DNA of 41,418 nt. It comes from a virus. Location: IMG/VR virus record IMGVR_UViG_3300026077_000008, positions 1-41,418 of that record; one strand, written 5' to 3'. Both the position numbers and the translations under genes were made by a program. The notes beneath the pieces are model-generated. The model saw only the letters and a list, made by a program, of their open reading frames with translations. It was not told the DNA's origin and did no database searches. Positions 20,401 to 25,698 of the stretch are shown piece by piece; position 1 is the first letter of the stretch; every line of letters begins with the position of its first letter.

Positions 20401-23400
20401 GATGGTACAGAACCAGCATTTAATTTATTCTTAGATAATGAAAACTTTGTACCAGTTGGAACACAGTCCAATGATGCTAGTCCAGATCAAAATAGTTTAT
20501 TTGTAACTAAAAATGGTTCTCTTTTAATTCCAACTACAGATTATACTATAGGAGGAACTATAGGTTCTAAGATTGTATTTAATGTTTCACCATCAGCGGG
20601 TGATGATATTACTATATCATCTCAAGGTTTAGTTAAACCACTTGATAATATTACTGGTACTGGGGTAAAAACTTATACTATTCAAAGTTCTAGTACCGAT
20701 TACTATCCAAATGCTCTCATTGGTAGACCAAGAGAATTGGAAAATCAGGTTATTGCTATTAAAAATAATAAAGTACTAGATCCAATAAAGGATTACTATG
20801 TTTTCAATGAAACTATTACATTTACTGATACATTAACATCAAGTGATACTGTAAGATTATTTGATTGGTTGGGTGATCATGATGATGTTGCTGTAAGTTC
20901 TTATAATCAACAGGTTGAAGTTAATGAAACTATTCAATTACCTGGCGAGACTAAGAGAAGAACTGTAACAGCAGTCCATTCTCCAACTGCAATTAGTGTT
21001 GATACTCCTAGTGGAAATACAAGTCCATCTGGTCTTGTTGCAAGACCACAGATAACTGATGGTGAGTTAAAATCAATTACCGTTTCTAACGGTGGAGTTG
21101 GCTATCCACAGAATACAAAATTCCGTACATACGGTCTTGGAGATTCTGCTTCTGCAAATACGATATTAGTTCCAACTAAAGGAAATAGTATTAAGACTAT
21201 CACTGGTTCTACTACCAATACAGCAAGTAATGCTGCATATGTACCATCTACAGGTGTTTTAACATTAACTATTCCCCATCATGGGTTGAATACTGGTGAT
21301 AATATTAAGATTGCAGATGAGTCATTAACATTTACATGTTCAATGGATAGTTATGCCACAGAACATAAGTATCCAAGAACTTCTACAAATACTCATTCTG
21401 TATCTACAGCAACTTATGAACCTACTACAGGAACATTAAATATTACTACTACAAAACCTCATAATTTACAACTAGGTGATAGGATTAAGATCGGTGATAA
21501 TGCATTAACCTTCAAATGTTTGTTAGATAGTTATCAGACTACACATACTTATCCAAGATCTACAGATCCATTTAGAGATAAATGGTTGCCTGTAAGTAAT
21601 ATTGGAACATCATCATTCTCTGTTAATGTTGGTTCTGCTCCTTTAGGATATCATACACCAACAGCTGTTGAATATGAACCTGCTACAGGTATCATGACGA
21701 TGAATATTGGTTCTCATAATATTAAACTTGGAGATCCCATTAAGATAAACAAAGAATCATTAACATTTACTTGTACACAGGATGGAAATCTAACACAAAA
21801 ATCATATCCAAGGGATAGTGTTACTTATCATACAGCATCAAATGCAATTTATGAACCTACTACTGGTATCATGACTGTTACTATTAACAATCATGGATTT
21901 ATTAAAGGTGAATTTATCAAATTTATGGTTGGTTCTATACAATTTAGATGTGCAACTGATGGTACTAATCAACCAAAAGCTTATCCTAGAACTTCCGATC
22001 CAGTATATGATACATGGTTAAAGGTTGATAATATAACAACTAATACATTTGATGTTCAGGTTCTTGATTCTATACCTTCCACAAATGTTACTACTCATGT
22101 TTTCGCAGGGGCAGATATTAATGGTATTGCTAAGAAAGTTGATCAAGCATATGAAACTGCACTTACCGTAACAGCAATAACATCTGATACAATCAGTGTA
22201 AATGTTCTTTCTAAGATTCCATCTACTAATACTAGTGTTCATACGTTTGTTGAAGCGTCTGACAATTGTATAGTCTCTGGTGGTGGTTATACACACAGAT
22301 TTGTTTCTGCTGCAGCAGATTGTTTAACCGAGAAGAAAGACTTTGCTTCTGAACAATGGTTAACATCGACTGTAGTTGATATGAATACACTTACAGTTAA
22401 TGTTGGTAAGGTACTTGCAAATACTCAATACACACCAACAGCAGTTAATTATGATCCTGTAACTGGATTACTAACATTAGATGTTGGTTCTAACTTTGAT
22501 GAATTAAAAGTTGGAAAGAGTATTATAATTGCTGATAATTCACTTAAATTTAAGTGTGCTATGGATGGTAATGATAGTGTTAAATCTTACCCTAGACCAG
22601 GCATAGACAAAGCATCTGGAAGATCTCTTCCAATTACTGCAAAATCTGGTAATACAATTACTGTAGATGTGGGTGCTTCTGGTACTAATACTACGTTTAC
22701 ACCTACTAATGCTCAATATAATCAAGCAACTGGTGATATGGTATTGGTTATAGGACAACATGGATTGCGTAAAGATACAAATGTAGTCCTAGTTAATCAA
22801 TCATTATCATTCCAATGTGCTAAAGATGGTTATATATCTACCACTACATATCCTCGCCCTGGCACAGACCCAGTTGCAGGTGAAAAATCAATTGCAATAA
22901 CAGACGTTGGATCTACTGAACACACAGTAACATCAGCATCTTATGATGCTGCAAATGGTCTAGTGACCATAAGTGTTTCAGATCCTAGTGATAAATTTGC
23001 AAATGATGATTATGTGTTAATTAAAGATAATGCTCTTGTATTTACATGTGGTTTAGATGGAAATGCTACCCAACATTCATATCCTCGTCCATCATTTGAT
23101 TATCCAAGTGGTAGATGGATGAAGATTTCTAGTAAAACACATTCTAGTGGTACTAGTACATTTAATATAACTGTTGGATCATCAACATATACTGGTACTC
23201 ATACATTTGTAGGTGCAGCTGTTGATGCTTTAGAGAGACAAAATGGTGAGATTACTATCAATGTTGGATTTGATTCTAACACCAGTAACCAATACCAACA
23301 TAGATTTGTTTCTGCAACAAGTGGTGCGGTTAAGTATACACCAAACTCTACTCATACATTCCAGACAGGACAAGCTTCTGCTAACAACTGTATTAGTATG

Positions 23401-24048
23401 AATGGTGATTCTACACATAAATTTGTCAGATCATCTACAAATGGTATCTCTGTTGAGGAGAAAACATTTGTATCAGTTGGTGATACTGTTATAGATTATG
23501 TCGGACATAACCTTGATAATACAACATTAGTTCCAACTTATGAAACATATGTGGTAAGAGATCAACAGTTAACTTCCAGTGATGTTACATTTGGTACTAA
23601 ATTATCAGCTGGTATTAACACATCTGTTGAAACTATACCAGTTACAGGTACAGGAATGGCTTCTGAAAGTAATATTTCTATTACTATAACTTCAGGCAGT
23701 GGTTCTAGTGCCGTCCTTCAACCATTTGTTGTTGATGGAAAAATTACTAAAGTAGTTGTTGAAACTGCTGGTAGTGGTTATGATTCCACCGATATTACAT
23801 TGGCTGTAACTAATGGTGGTGGATCTGGTGCTGTATTAGAACCTGTTTTAAATAGTTCTGGTGCATTTACTAGTGTGACAGTTGTTAATGAGGGTATTGG
23901 GTATGATTCCTATAGGGCTTTCATAAATAAGGAAGTTATAGAATATACCAATCACACTACTACCAACTTGAAGGGTGTGACTAGAGGAGTAGCAGGTAGT
24001 ACTGCTGCAACTGGTGCTCAAAATGATAAAGTCTACTTCGACTCGTAA
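8398..24048 (+). CDS. Giant modular virion protein in the gp7 position
   Basis: A single 5216-residue ORF. The N-terminus ('IENQFPQYVREDSATFIKFIKAYYE', split here for length: residues 16-40) is of the type found in marine phage baseplate proteins encoded between gp6 and gp8, the place of T4 gp7. Recognisable modules: 'DDEIVYYGSKT...RG' hairpins (about 95-122 and 511-543); GSGY...PP beta modules (about 243-265, 1520-1680, 2320-2460 and 5120-5180); at least ten 'NG.(I/L)...DY' modules; 14 copies of a Cys/YPR module in four clusters; and a YHYH domain (about 1945-2055). It is almost entirely beta and poor in Cys apart from the YPR modules. No frameshift is visible along 15.6 kb. It is most likely an elongated baseplate-peripheral or fibre-like protein that contacts the host; this is inferred. 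Naming it gp7 rests on gene order. Confidence 0.88.
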   Translation: MKYLSDHSVDLSHLIENQFPQYVREDSATFIKFIKAYYESQELKNSPLDIAQNLIEYYNIGYYKKAELVENTKLNGNIADSATTITVDSTVGFPNKGYIQIDDEIVYYGSKTTTTFVDCVRGTSALILSNIPLSQLSLTTSLAEDHLDNTIVTNIAYEFTSEFFRRIRSEIAVLIPENLVSELDLSSFFSRIRTFYASKGSLNSHAILFRILFNDKKVKFNTQTRGSGATLKIPNFDGKITGVEITDGGSGYDSRSSSGSLINPPIIEVFGSGTGVDVANPTAVLTVDSITSGVIDGVTITDVGQNYVGPITAFVRERDFAEEELVTSISGNGSGIVESWDFNTGELTLTNIIGFFVNADELESNSGEGARAYVDTFEIVSQDPEIEFPKDYLFRPSHSNFSGKKLARLEVINKKSNISDPSLDIIVKNKTVPPSYITFVQDQDSVFGVSNVTIESSEVLKIDSAGKPTYEADIEINDDFNKIYLPASTQLVQSYNSASDTIITVDDASGFPTTKGQIYIDDVIIDYTERTVNQFLGCTVVSGSGTKAVSTEVVAYGRYRTRKEYTRGEFVGLGQERYFGENLYRSVAEGKASSTVDPTHTLGTVKVGTIEWEYIGSSKVSYFVDVFVGFPEKTCTGNEGELTIRVDKVRDLAVGQLVVGSGIGVGARIRSISGKELTLSIPNTSKVIGGCIFSSAQARLVGLVDAVTIEKSGALFSPQKYFFDDKTYEDFSGTEYSSWTINSDHTLDTDKDFVGISQIYNYKSPKDQHVYVSSSAIPGYIFSGSVNAKNRVLSNIFDGYTNAFTLSGLSTPVEKDLFIFRNALLQDPSSDYDVINNVLVFDETPSQNESVYVRYFNDTNKVTKLSFTQTSQAAANSTITLSGLGSYNTSNDYLFVTVNGVLQVGNAVSYNNTSKIATFTDNVNTLTTKLTPLGPSQTFDVTDATYNAVNGLMVLTIGAHSLTTSDSVRITPNSLPFTCTMDGNTSQKTYPRVTDPAYDTSLAVQSPTATTITVNVGASPLVNHNVTGGQYDPISGLMVLTIGSHSLKVGQSVKIANGALKFQCAKDNYATDHSYPRTTDPVYNTAVEITAITSDSITMRVGTSTDTSSHRWKPSYTATAGVVSGGNYTHTWTGNTVKDAVKIGGTRYNPNTGVLTLRISNSNLLVGDKIKIADEGLTFRCAKDDYTSNHSYPRTTDPSSGQWLEVTNISGEEHVVNVNVAFDTVDRYAHNFISSVTDSITRRPDKVVAYWIKNAKVLDALTSSASKTYTLQSSSSNYTAATTDTVFVAINGVIQKPTTSYTISGSTLTFNEVNSGTAITVIDLEDGSGGADIENVDLTGLAGINQDKDNYKLQKLVKRIPFPASVINENILRTSKSLSPSKTQKAIGITVDGIQYQSIHGNRVPYGAVKSITIGSGGTYEVPFDLTTTGIGKFLKTSYPKVVFTKNGGESSDLTVSETVFDISAGIKKIDINKFLDTTNLSGFTIKPNVQVINNNVTNPTGFRNAVVDVGYNKGSIDSFIVVDSGSGYIEAPTIKITGGGKLESENYNIPFFNTVTKDNIVTMEGSIISSKSSSPTITLATPVGSSFNANPVTTVDSGSKGEVKVFVANGQIVATQVVNKGQNYYTKPTLKVNGVGTGAVLEVTLDGSGGLNGAIIVNAGSGYTVPPVVTVQNDDTLASASSTLNEWTFNIPFRFNTKIDEFGGYVFDENSGAKLKVESFTSSTLVMSDATTDVVVGMEATHPQLPSGTFVTKVDNSSKTIYLSRSGLDQVTDITLNGATVSFYQGDDRFRGTLKAQEVSSTTFPDSRLKFQYLQLKNTSKFEDYYGIVKPGTSHTATTGTTYDPTTGIVKVTTTTAHGLANGDYVNFADGSLKFSCNFNGATGASSQKDYPRSTDYASGKYLKISKVTNTTFEVTILDVIPSTNVNEHIFVSATADGITSAKHSKLVGFSYDGHPIYCKYGFTTALDKTSGISEQTSSWRLKGNRFNGPSVADYPLGSFIEDYEYDKTFGTLDEFNGRFCVTPEYPDGAYCYFMVDQFPFVVGPKYFSDPDCYNTGQNRTNDRVPKHFVRVNDTANTYFPQEERNINKSILFTDYSSVGTVDDVYIETAGDNYRVGDKLVFDNDDTGGSGAIAYVSSVDSPPISSVSIADGVIEFTFTGSHSISKNDVVDVTYTKQTTTTEINLDTIPTIPTVLSGKSVYAVVLESHKIYRLKFGTSRPYNLSFDILNFNPYYQKDINLQSTYFDIDPSKVPSVVFVHTDNAIFELRVEEAPIIGRHKVTEVITSNSFTVKDNSVKTADTSVIDIAIRSNGASGPIKTVNVVNGGGGYRVLPGVTSVSSVSGKNAVIQATSTTIGSINSIKFITYGDKFYGSKTVRNYVDLPITVKVKSNFEIESVSVVNSGSNYLLSPYVRVNGLNDAATLEPTYSVGEVVDMKVLEGGSGFSEEPTIEVFSQNGGSGAKFVSKLRRKSLVVGDAITIKDKSSTAKILSVDTRSSTVELLVTSGSILKDDVILSSDGRTYGTIIEVNTAKAYSKSQSFGQIKEKFVGSVGFISDSFQKLGDNVYYQDWAYSLSNDRNIIEWRKNVNDNTHPAGFRLFGKNRLYSRKSLLGRSQNIVRSAVTFKSTISSLLDADIESPKCTKGYIYFHGLANPNPYKLNDIVFGSITGNLARVIEVGVGYIVVLYFGEEIQIGEQVINYLRNVSITNSSVTDKTLLAVNGILQSPNESYKIVDKNILPQFPIFPNDELVTHHLTTSFNIVEGSGINNINEVNLTKGGVNYTASNSDHLIVSMNGVIQKSTNLSLINGGKTIKFTGSTLDGQSKPEFILEHAQLQPLTFTGAAGTQFTLNVNPSSDCKLLVFFVGVDQSHLLTDYTVSGSTITFSASVDPTEIFGWHIDETVTCEKVTLPNLYSNAAVGKDKVCNQAGNVKLEIKSDNVKRANDFFEVEKEQLDGTMFLSGSKTYGFGTKFKTSNPENSSSHVEIINDISNKVNGVTSTFDLKINKNQAYTPVDGVNSLQVVVNGTILGKNNRTVTPTTASYTATTGIITLTVPNHQFANNDLIKFADGAITFTCSMDNNLTRHSYPRSTDPISGEWVKVSNVTTNTFDVQVGKSPQRVYTATGGSYAASSGLLTLTIGGHILKSGDKIKISDNSLKFKCDEDSFGSVHTYPRTTIDNHTAESGTTYNPSTGIMTVKVTGHSMRDKDWIRFDNESIKFTCDFGQTEKSYPRVGDPVSGKWIPITYVDANTFTVDILQGITPTNTTAHTFASATANGIKQKRDRAFDAPVNIESVTANSITLDVGISDNRTHQFVTNTSDIVKNNIIAGGGYPHTFHSATVGGVKSSTGYTISGTQITFAKPPSITDKVSIKDFVTTYKANTGTKKGAELDEFNVANGVRKVFNISDDGVPETVQNKTDLFTIKNGILIKPDIHLGGTGFRPNPQLQSAVNNKVTFKDAPAAADSVGMMVFNRQLSAANKRNWVLDRNEEFDNVRKLFTLQLARPDHTKDWADLIGVPTAESLIVVKNDKTLVPTTDYTIVTPTDPNDINDGSGSYRIQFTTAPLTTDIIHIQYTANDANFEDRTSELSQTSAKVLSYTTALTGSGWIPFCYVDGDYIDQGDVTHDSAAKTLTFTDNTTLASQSVEVHFKKATLNPTNVYGDILTGELIVKQRADSNGVYNNVEIGTTNNTYNLLLRNGSSNSTITGVKVVNILLRNGSTQLIIGSNHYRILTMNLNNPAMFDAAGATFVGANGIVLAPDDHFDHSGSGTAASTGIGDGKTYAAIQFKFYGYMNKGIGATWWQSDPRGMPYLAKIDIITHDKDDGDGRLRRVNMLDQSQGFFGGNARRSFRLEVDGVRYSNYTGYEDIIVIKNDIPLTQNTHYTLSGIANSATAEKGVITFVTAPAENDDIYMVAMYDNELIALTSVNATTYTTSRVLTTAERESLIVFAGNKFKFGNGNGYTIASNGQTITFPSNPGTGTAPWGILATTGKVADKIHTPFDGTEPAFNLFLDNENFVPVGTQSNDASPDQNSLFVTKNGSLLIPTTDYTIGGTIGSKIVFNVSPSAGDDITISSQGLVKPLDNITGTGVKTYTIQSSSTDYYPNALIGRPRELENQVIAIKNNKVLDPIKDYYVFNETITFTDTLTSSDTVRLFDWLGDHDDVAVSSYNQQVEVNETIQLPGETKRRTVTAVHSPTAISVDTPSGNTSPSGLVARPQITDGELKSITVSNGGVGYPQNTKFRTYGLGDSASANTILVPTKGNSIKTITGSTTNTASNAAYVPSTGVLTLTIPHHGLNTGDNIKIADESLTFTCSMDSYATEHKYPRTSTNTHSVSTATYEPTTGTLNITTTKPHNLQLGDRIKIGDNALTFKCLLDSYQTTHTYPRSTDPFRDKWLPVSNIGTSSFSVNVGSAPLGYHTPTAVEYEPATGIMTMNIGSHNIKLGDPIKINKESLTFTCTQDGNLTQKSYPRDSVTYHTASNAIYEPTTGIMTVTINNHGFIKGEFIKFMVGSIQFRCATDGTNQPKAYPRTSDPVYDTWLKVDNITTNTFDVQVLDSIPSTNVTTHVFAGADINGIAKKVDQAYETALTVTAITSDTISVNVLSKIPSTNTSVHTFVEASDNCIVSGGGYTHRFVSAAADCLTEKKDFASEQWLTSTVVDMNTLTVNVGKVLANTQYTPTAVNYDPVTGLLTLDVGSNFDELKVGKSIIIADNSLKFKCAMDGNDSVKSYPRPGIDKASGRSLPITAKSGNTITVDVGASGTNTTFTPTNAQYNQATGDMVLVIGQHGLRKDTNVVLVNQSLSFQCAKDGYISTTTYPRPGTDPVAGEKSIAITDVGSTEHTVTSASYDAANGLVTISVSDPSDKFANDDYVLIKDNALVFTCGLDGNATQHSYPRPSFDYPSGRWMKISSKTHSSGTSTFNITVGSSTYTGTHTFVGAAVDALERQNGEITINVGFDSNTSNQYQHRFVSATSGAVKYTPNSTHTFQTGQASANNCISMNGDSTHKFVRSSTNGISVEEKTFVSVGDTVIDYVGHNLDNTTLVPTYETYVVRDQQLTSSDVTFGTKLSAGINTSVETIPVTGTGMASESNISITITSGSGSSAVLQPFVVDGKITKVVVETAGSGYDSTDITLAVTNGGGSGAVLEPVLNSSGAFTSVTVVNEGIGYDSYRAFINKEVIEYTNHTTTNLKGVTRGVAGSTAATGAQNDKVYFDS
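11212..12120 (+). repeat. YPR module cluster 1 (3 copies)
   Basis: Three tandem copies of an approximately 80-110-residue module within the giant protein, at residues about 939-1241. Each copy runs 'Y.P..G.(M/L)...I..H.L..GD.(I/V)KI', then '(S/A)L.F.C..D', then 'YPR.TDP', then a strand ending 'V.VG'. The Y of YPR is encoded at 11365, 11620 and 11971. Confidence 0.85.
13906..14230 (+). repeat. YPR module, single copy 4
   Basis: One isolated copy of the same module. It has 'TYDPTTGIVKV', 'AHGLANGDYVNF', 'SLKFSCNF' and 'DYPRSTDY', the last with Y encoded at 14071. It directly precedes the YHYH domain. Confidence 0.8.
14236..14555 (+). other. YHYH domain embedded in giant protein
   Basis: Residues about 1947-2053 of the giant protein read 'GFSYDGHPIYCKYGF', then about 50 residues later 'LDEFNGRFCVTPEYPDGAYC', then 'FPFVVGPKYF'. 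This order matches YHYH domains (DGHPIYG, D.(C/F)NGRF.VTPEYPDGTYAYF, FPY..GP), a family of unknown function seen in secreted bacterial and viral proteins. In this copy the glycine usual after 'HPIY' is Cys. Confidence 0.8.
17515..18440 (+). repeat. YPR module cluster 2 (3 copies)
   Basis: Three further copies, with the Y of YPR encoded at 17656, 17911 and 18085. The third is shorter between the Cys and YPR ('FTCDFGQTEKSYPRVGDP'). Each retains 'L/I.F.C' and an 'H.F' strand downstream. Confidence 0.85.
21214..23340 (+). repeat. YPR module cluster 3 (7 copies)
   Basis: The largest cluster, with the Y of YPR encoded at 21370, 21550, 21805, 21982, 22588, 22849 and 23080. Spacing varies from 59 to 202 residues because some copies are followed by extra 'H.FV.A' strands. 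The last three copies share YPRP instead of YPRT/S, which suggests a later local duplication within the cluster. Confidence 0.85.
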
Positions 24049-24053
24049 ATAGA

Positions 24054-24062
24054 GTATAAATA
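24054..24062 (+). promoter_or_regulatory. T4-like late promoter
   Basis: GTATAAATA lies in the 44-base gap between the giant gene and gp8, 30 bases before the gp8 ATG. TATAAATA is the T4 late promoter consensus, and cyanophage late genes use close variants. Confidence 0.65.
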
Positions 24063-24092
24063 ACATTAAACATAAAAAAATCGTAAGAGAAA

Positions 24093-25661
24093 ATGCCATC
24101 ACTAGTTTCTGACAATTTCAGAGTATTTGCTGCGGAGCAGTTTATGGAGGCTCTTGAGGAACCTCTAGATTCTTCTGGTAATCCTCTTTCCGACTCTTCC
24201 ACAGAGGCATTGAGAGACAGGAGTAAAGTTTATATTTTTATAGGTCGTTCACAAACTTGGAATGCTGAAAGATATTCAGGATTAGGTTTTAATGATATTG
24301 ATACTATACCTTCACCAACAGATTCATTTGATGAGTTGAGTGAGATATATGATGATATGATCGCTATGAAGAGAATTACTCGTAGTGATGTTAACCAAGT
24401 TATTAGAAAAAGAACTTGGAAGACTAATACTCGTTATGATATGTACAAACATAACTATTCAACGGGTTATCAGTCTGCCACTGGAGCAAACAAACTCTAT
24501 GATTCACAATTCTATGTGATGAATAGTAATTATGATGTTTATAAGTGTATCTATAATGGTGAAACTCCTGCTAATCCAAATGGAGTTGTTTCTACTGTAG
24601 AACCAACAGGAACATCAACTTCTATCTTTACAACTTCAGATACTTATAGATGGAAGTATATGTATACACTAGGTATTAACGATTTTGTTAAATTCGTTTC
24701 TAGTGATTTTATGCCAGTTAAAACAGATTCTAATGTTGTTAGTGCTGCTGCTTCTGGTGCTGTTGACCAAGCATTAGTAAGAAATGTTGGAACTGGTTTG
24801 ACAGCAGGTACTTATTTCGCTCCTGTTATAGGTGATGGTAGTACACTTGCAGTAGTTACTTTTACTGTATCTAATACTGCTCCTATTGCTGGTCAAATTG
24901 ATCCAAGTACGGTTTCACTTGCTGTAGTTGGTGTAGGATATACTTACGGTAAAATTAATCTTGCAGAGTGTTATTCAACATTAGCTGCTGCACAAGCAAG
25001 ATCTGTTTCTCCAACAGACCTTTCTGCTGGTTCACCTAGTATTGATGCTATCATCTCACCACCTGACGGACACGGTTCTAATGTTGTGAGAGAACTTGGT
25101 GGTTATAGAGTGATGGTTAATAAGGCTGTAGAATTTCTAGATGGTGCTGGTGACGTACCTACAGATATGCAGTTTAGAAGATTTGGTCTAGTTTCAGACC
25201 CACAGACTCCAGGCAACTCTGATTTAACATCAAGTACTGCTGCTGTATGTAAAGCGATTAAATTCCCTGCAGCATCTTCTGTTAACTACACTATTGGTGA
25301 AGTAATAACTCAAACAACTACTGGAGCAAAAGGTAAGGTAATTCATTGGGATTCTGTTAATAAAATTCTTAGATATTTCCAAAATGAATATACTGCTGTA
25401 GATCAAACTGGTAATAATAAGTACAAACTAACAGAATTTAGTGGTTCAAATGCAATTACTGGAGCACAATCTGGTACTGCATTAACTCCTGATACAGCTG
25501 CTAGTGGTACTACAACTGTTGCTGGTAGAGCATTTACTACTGGTTATTCTGCTTCAGAGGTCAAAAAATTTAGTGGATCTATTCTGTACATTGAGAACAG
25601 AAAGACTATCATTAGATCTGATGACCAGATCGAAGATATTAAGCTCGTTATTGAGTTCTGA
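24093..25661 (+). CDS. gp8: Baseplate wedge subunit gp8
   Basis: A 522-residue protein whose N-terminus ('MPSLVSDNFRVFAAEQFMEA') and following 'YIFIGRSQTW' segment are of the type annotated gp8 in cyanomyoviruses. gp8 is a dimeric component of the outer wedge that helps join wedge proteins to the rest of the baseplate. It is longer than T4 gp8 (334 residues), with extra Thr/Ser/Ala-rich sequence in the second half. It lies between the giant gp7-position gene and the tail-fibre-like genes, as expected from T4 order. The start has a plausible TAAGAG ribosome binding site about 10 bases upstream, and a late promoter precedes it. Confidence 0.8.
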   Translation: MPSLVSDNFRVFAAEQFMEALEEPLDSSGNPLSDSSTEALRDRSKVYIFIGRSQTWNAERYSGLGFNDIDTIPSPTDSFDELSEIYDDMIAMKRITRSDVNQVIRKRTWKTNTRYDMYKHNYSTGYQSATGANKLYDSQFYVMNSNYDVYKCIYNGETPANPNGVVSTVEPTGTSTSIFTTSDTYRWKYMYTLGINDFVKFVSSDFMPVKTDSNVVSAAASGAVDQALVRNVGTGLTAGTYFAPVIGDGSTLAVVTFTVSNTAPIAGQIDPSTVSLAVVGVGYTYGKINLAECYSTLAAAQARSVSPTDLSAGSPSIDAIISPPDGHGSNVVRELGGYRVMVNKAVEFLDGAGDVPTDMQFRRFGLVSDPQTPGNSDLTSSTAAVCKAIKFPAASSVNYTIGEVITQTTTGAKGKVIHWDSVNKILRYFQNEYTAVDQTGNNKYKLTEFSGSNAITGAQSGTALTPDTAASGTTTVAGRAFTTGYSASEVKKFSGSILYIENRKTIIRSDDQIEDIKLVIEF

Positions 25662-25668
25662 TTATACT

Positions 25669-25676
25669 AATAAATA
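25669..25676 (+). promoter_or_regulatory. Late promoter-like motif
   Basis: AATAAATA in the 37-base gap after gp8, 23 bases before the next ATG. It matches the ATAAATA core of T4-like late promoters but lacks the leading T. Confidence 0.5.
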
Positions 25677-25698
25677 CTAAAAAAGAAGTCGTTCGGCA

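Noticed and set aside
11212-23340. Repeats as a CRISPR array or DNA-level tandem repeats
   Set aside because: The similarity is at protein level with variable spacing and divergent DNA; there are no identical short repeats with spacers.
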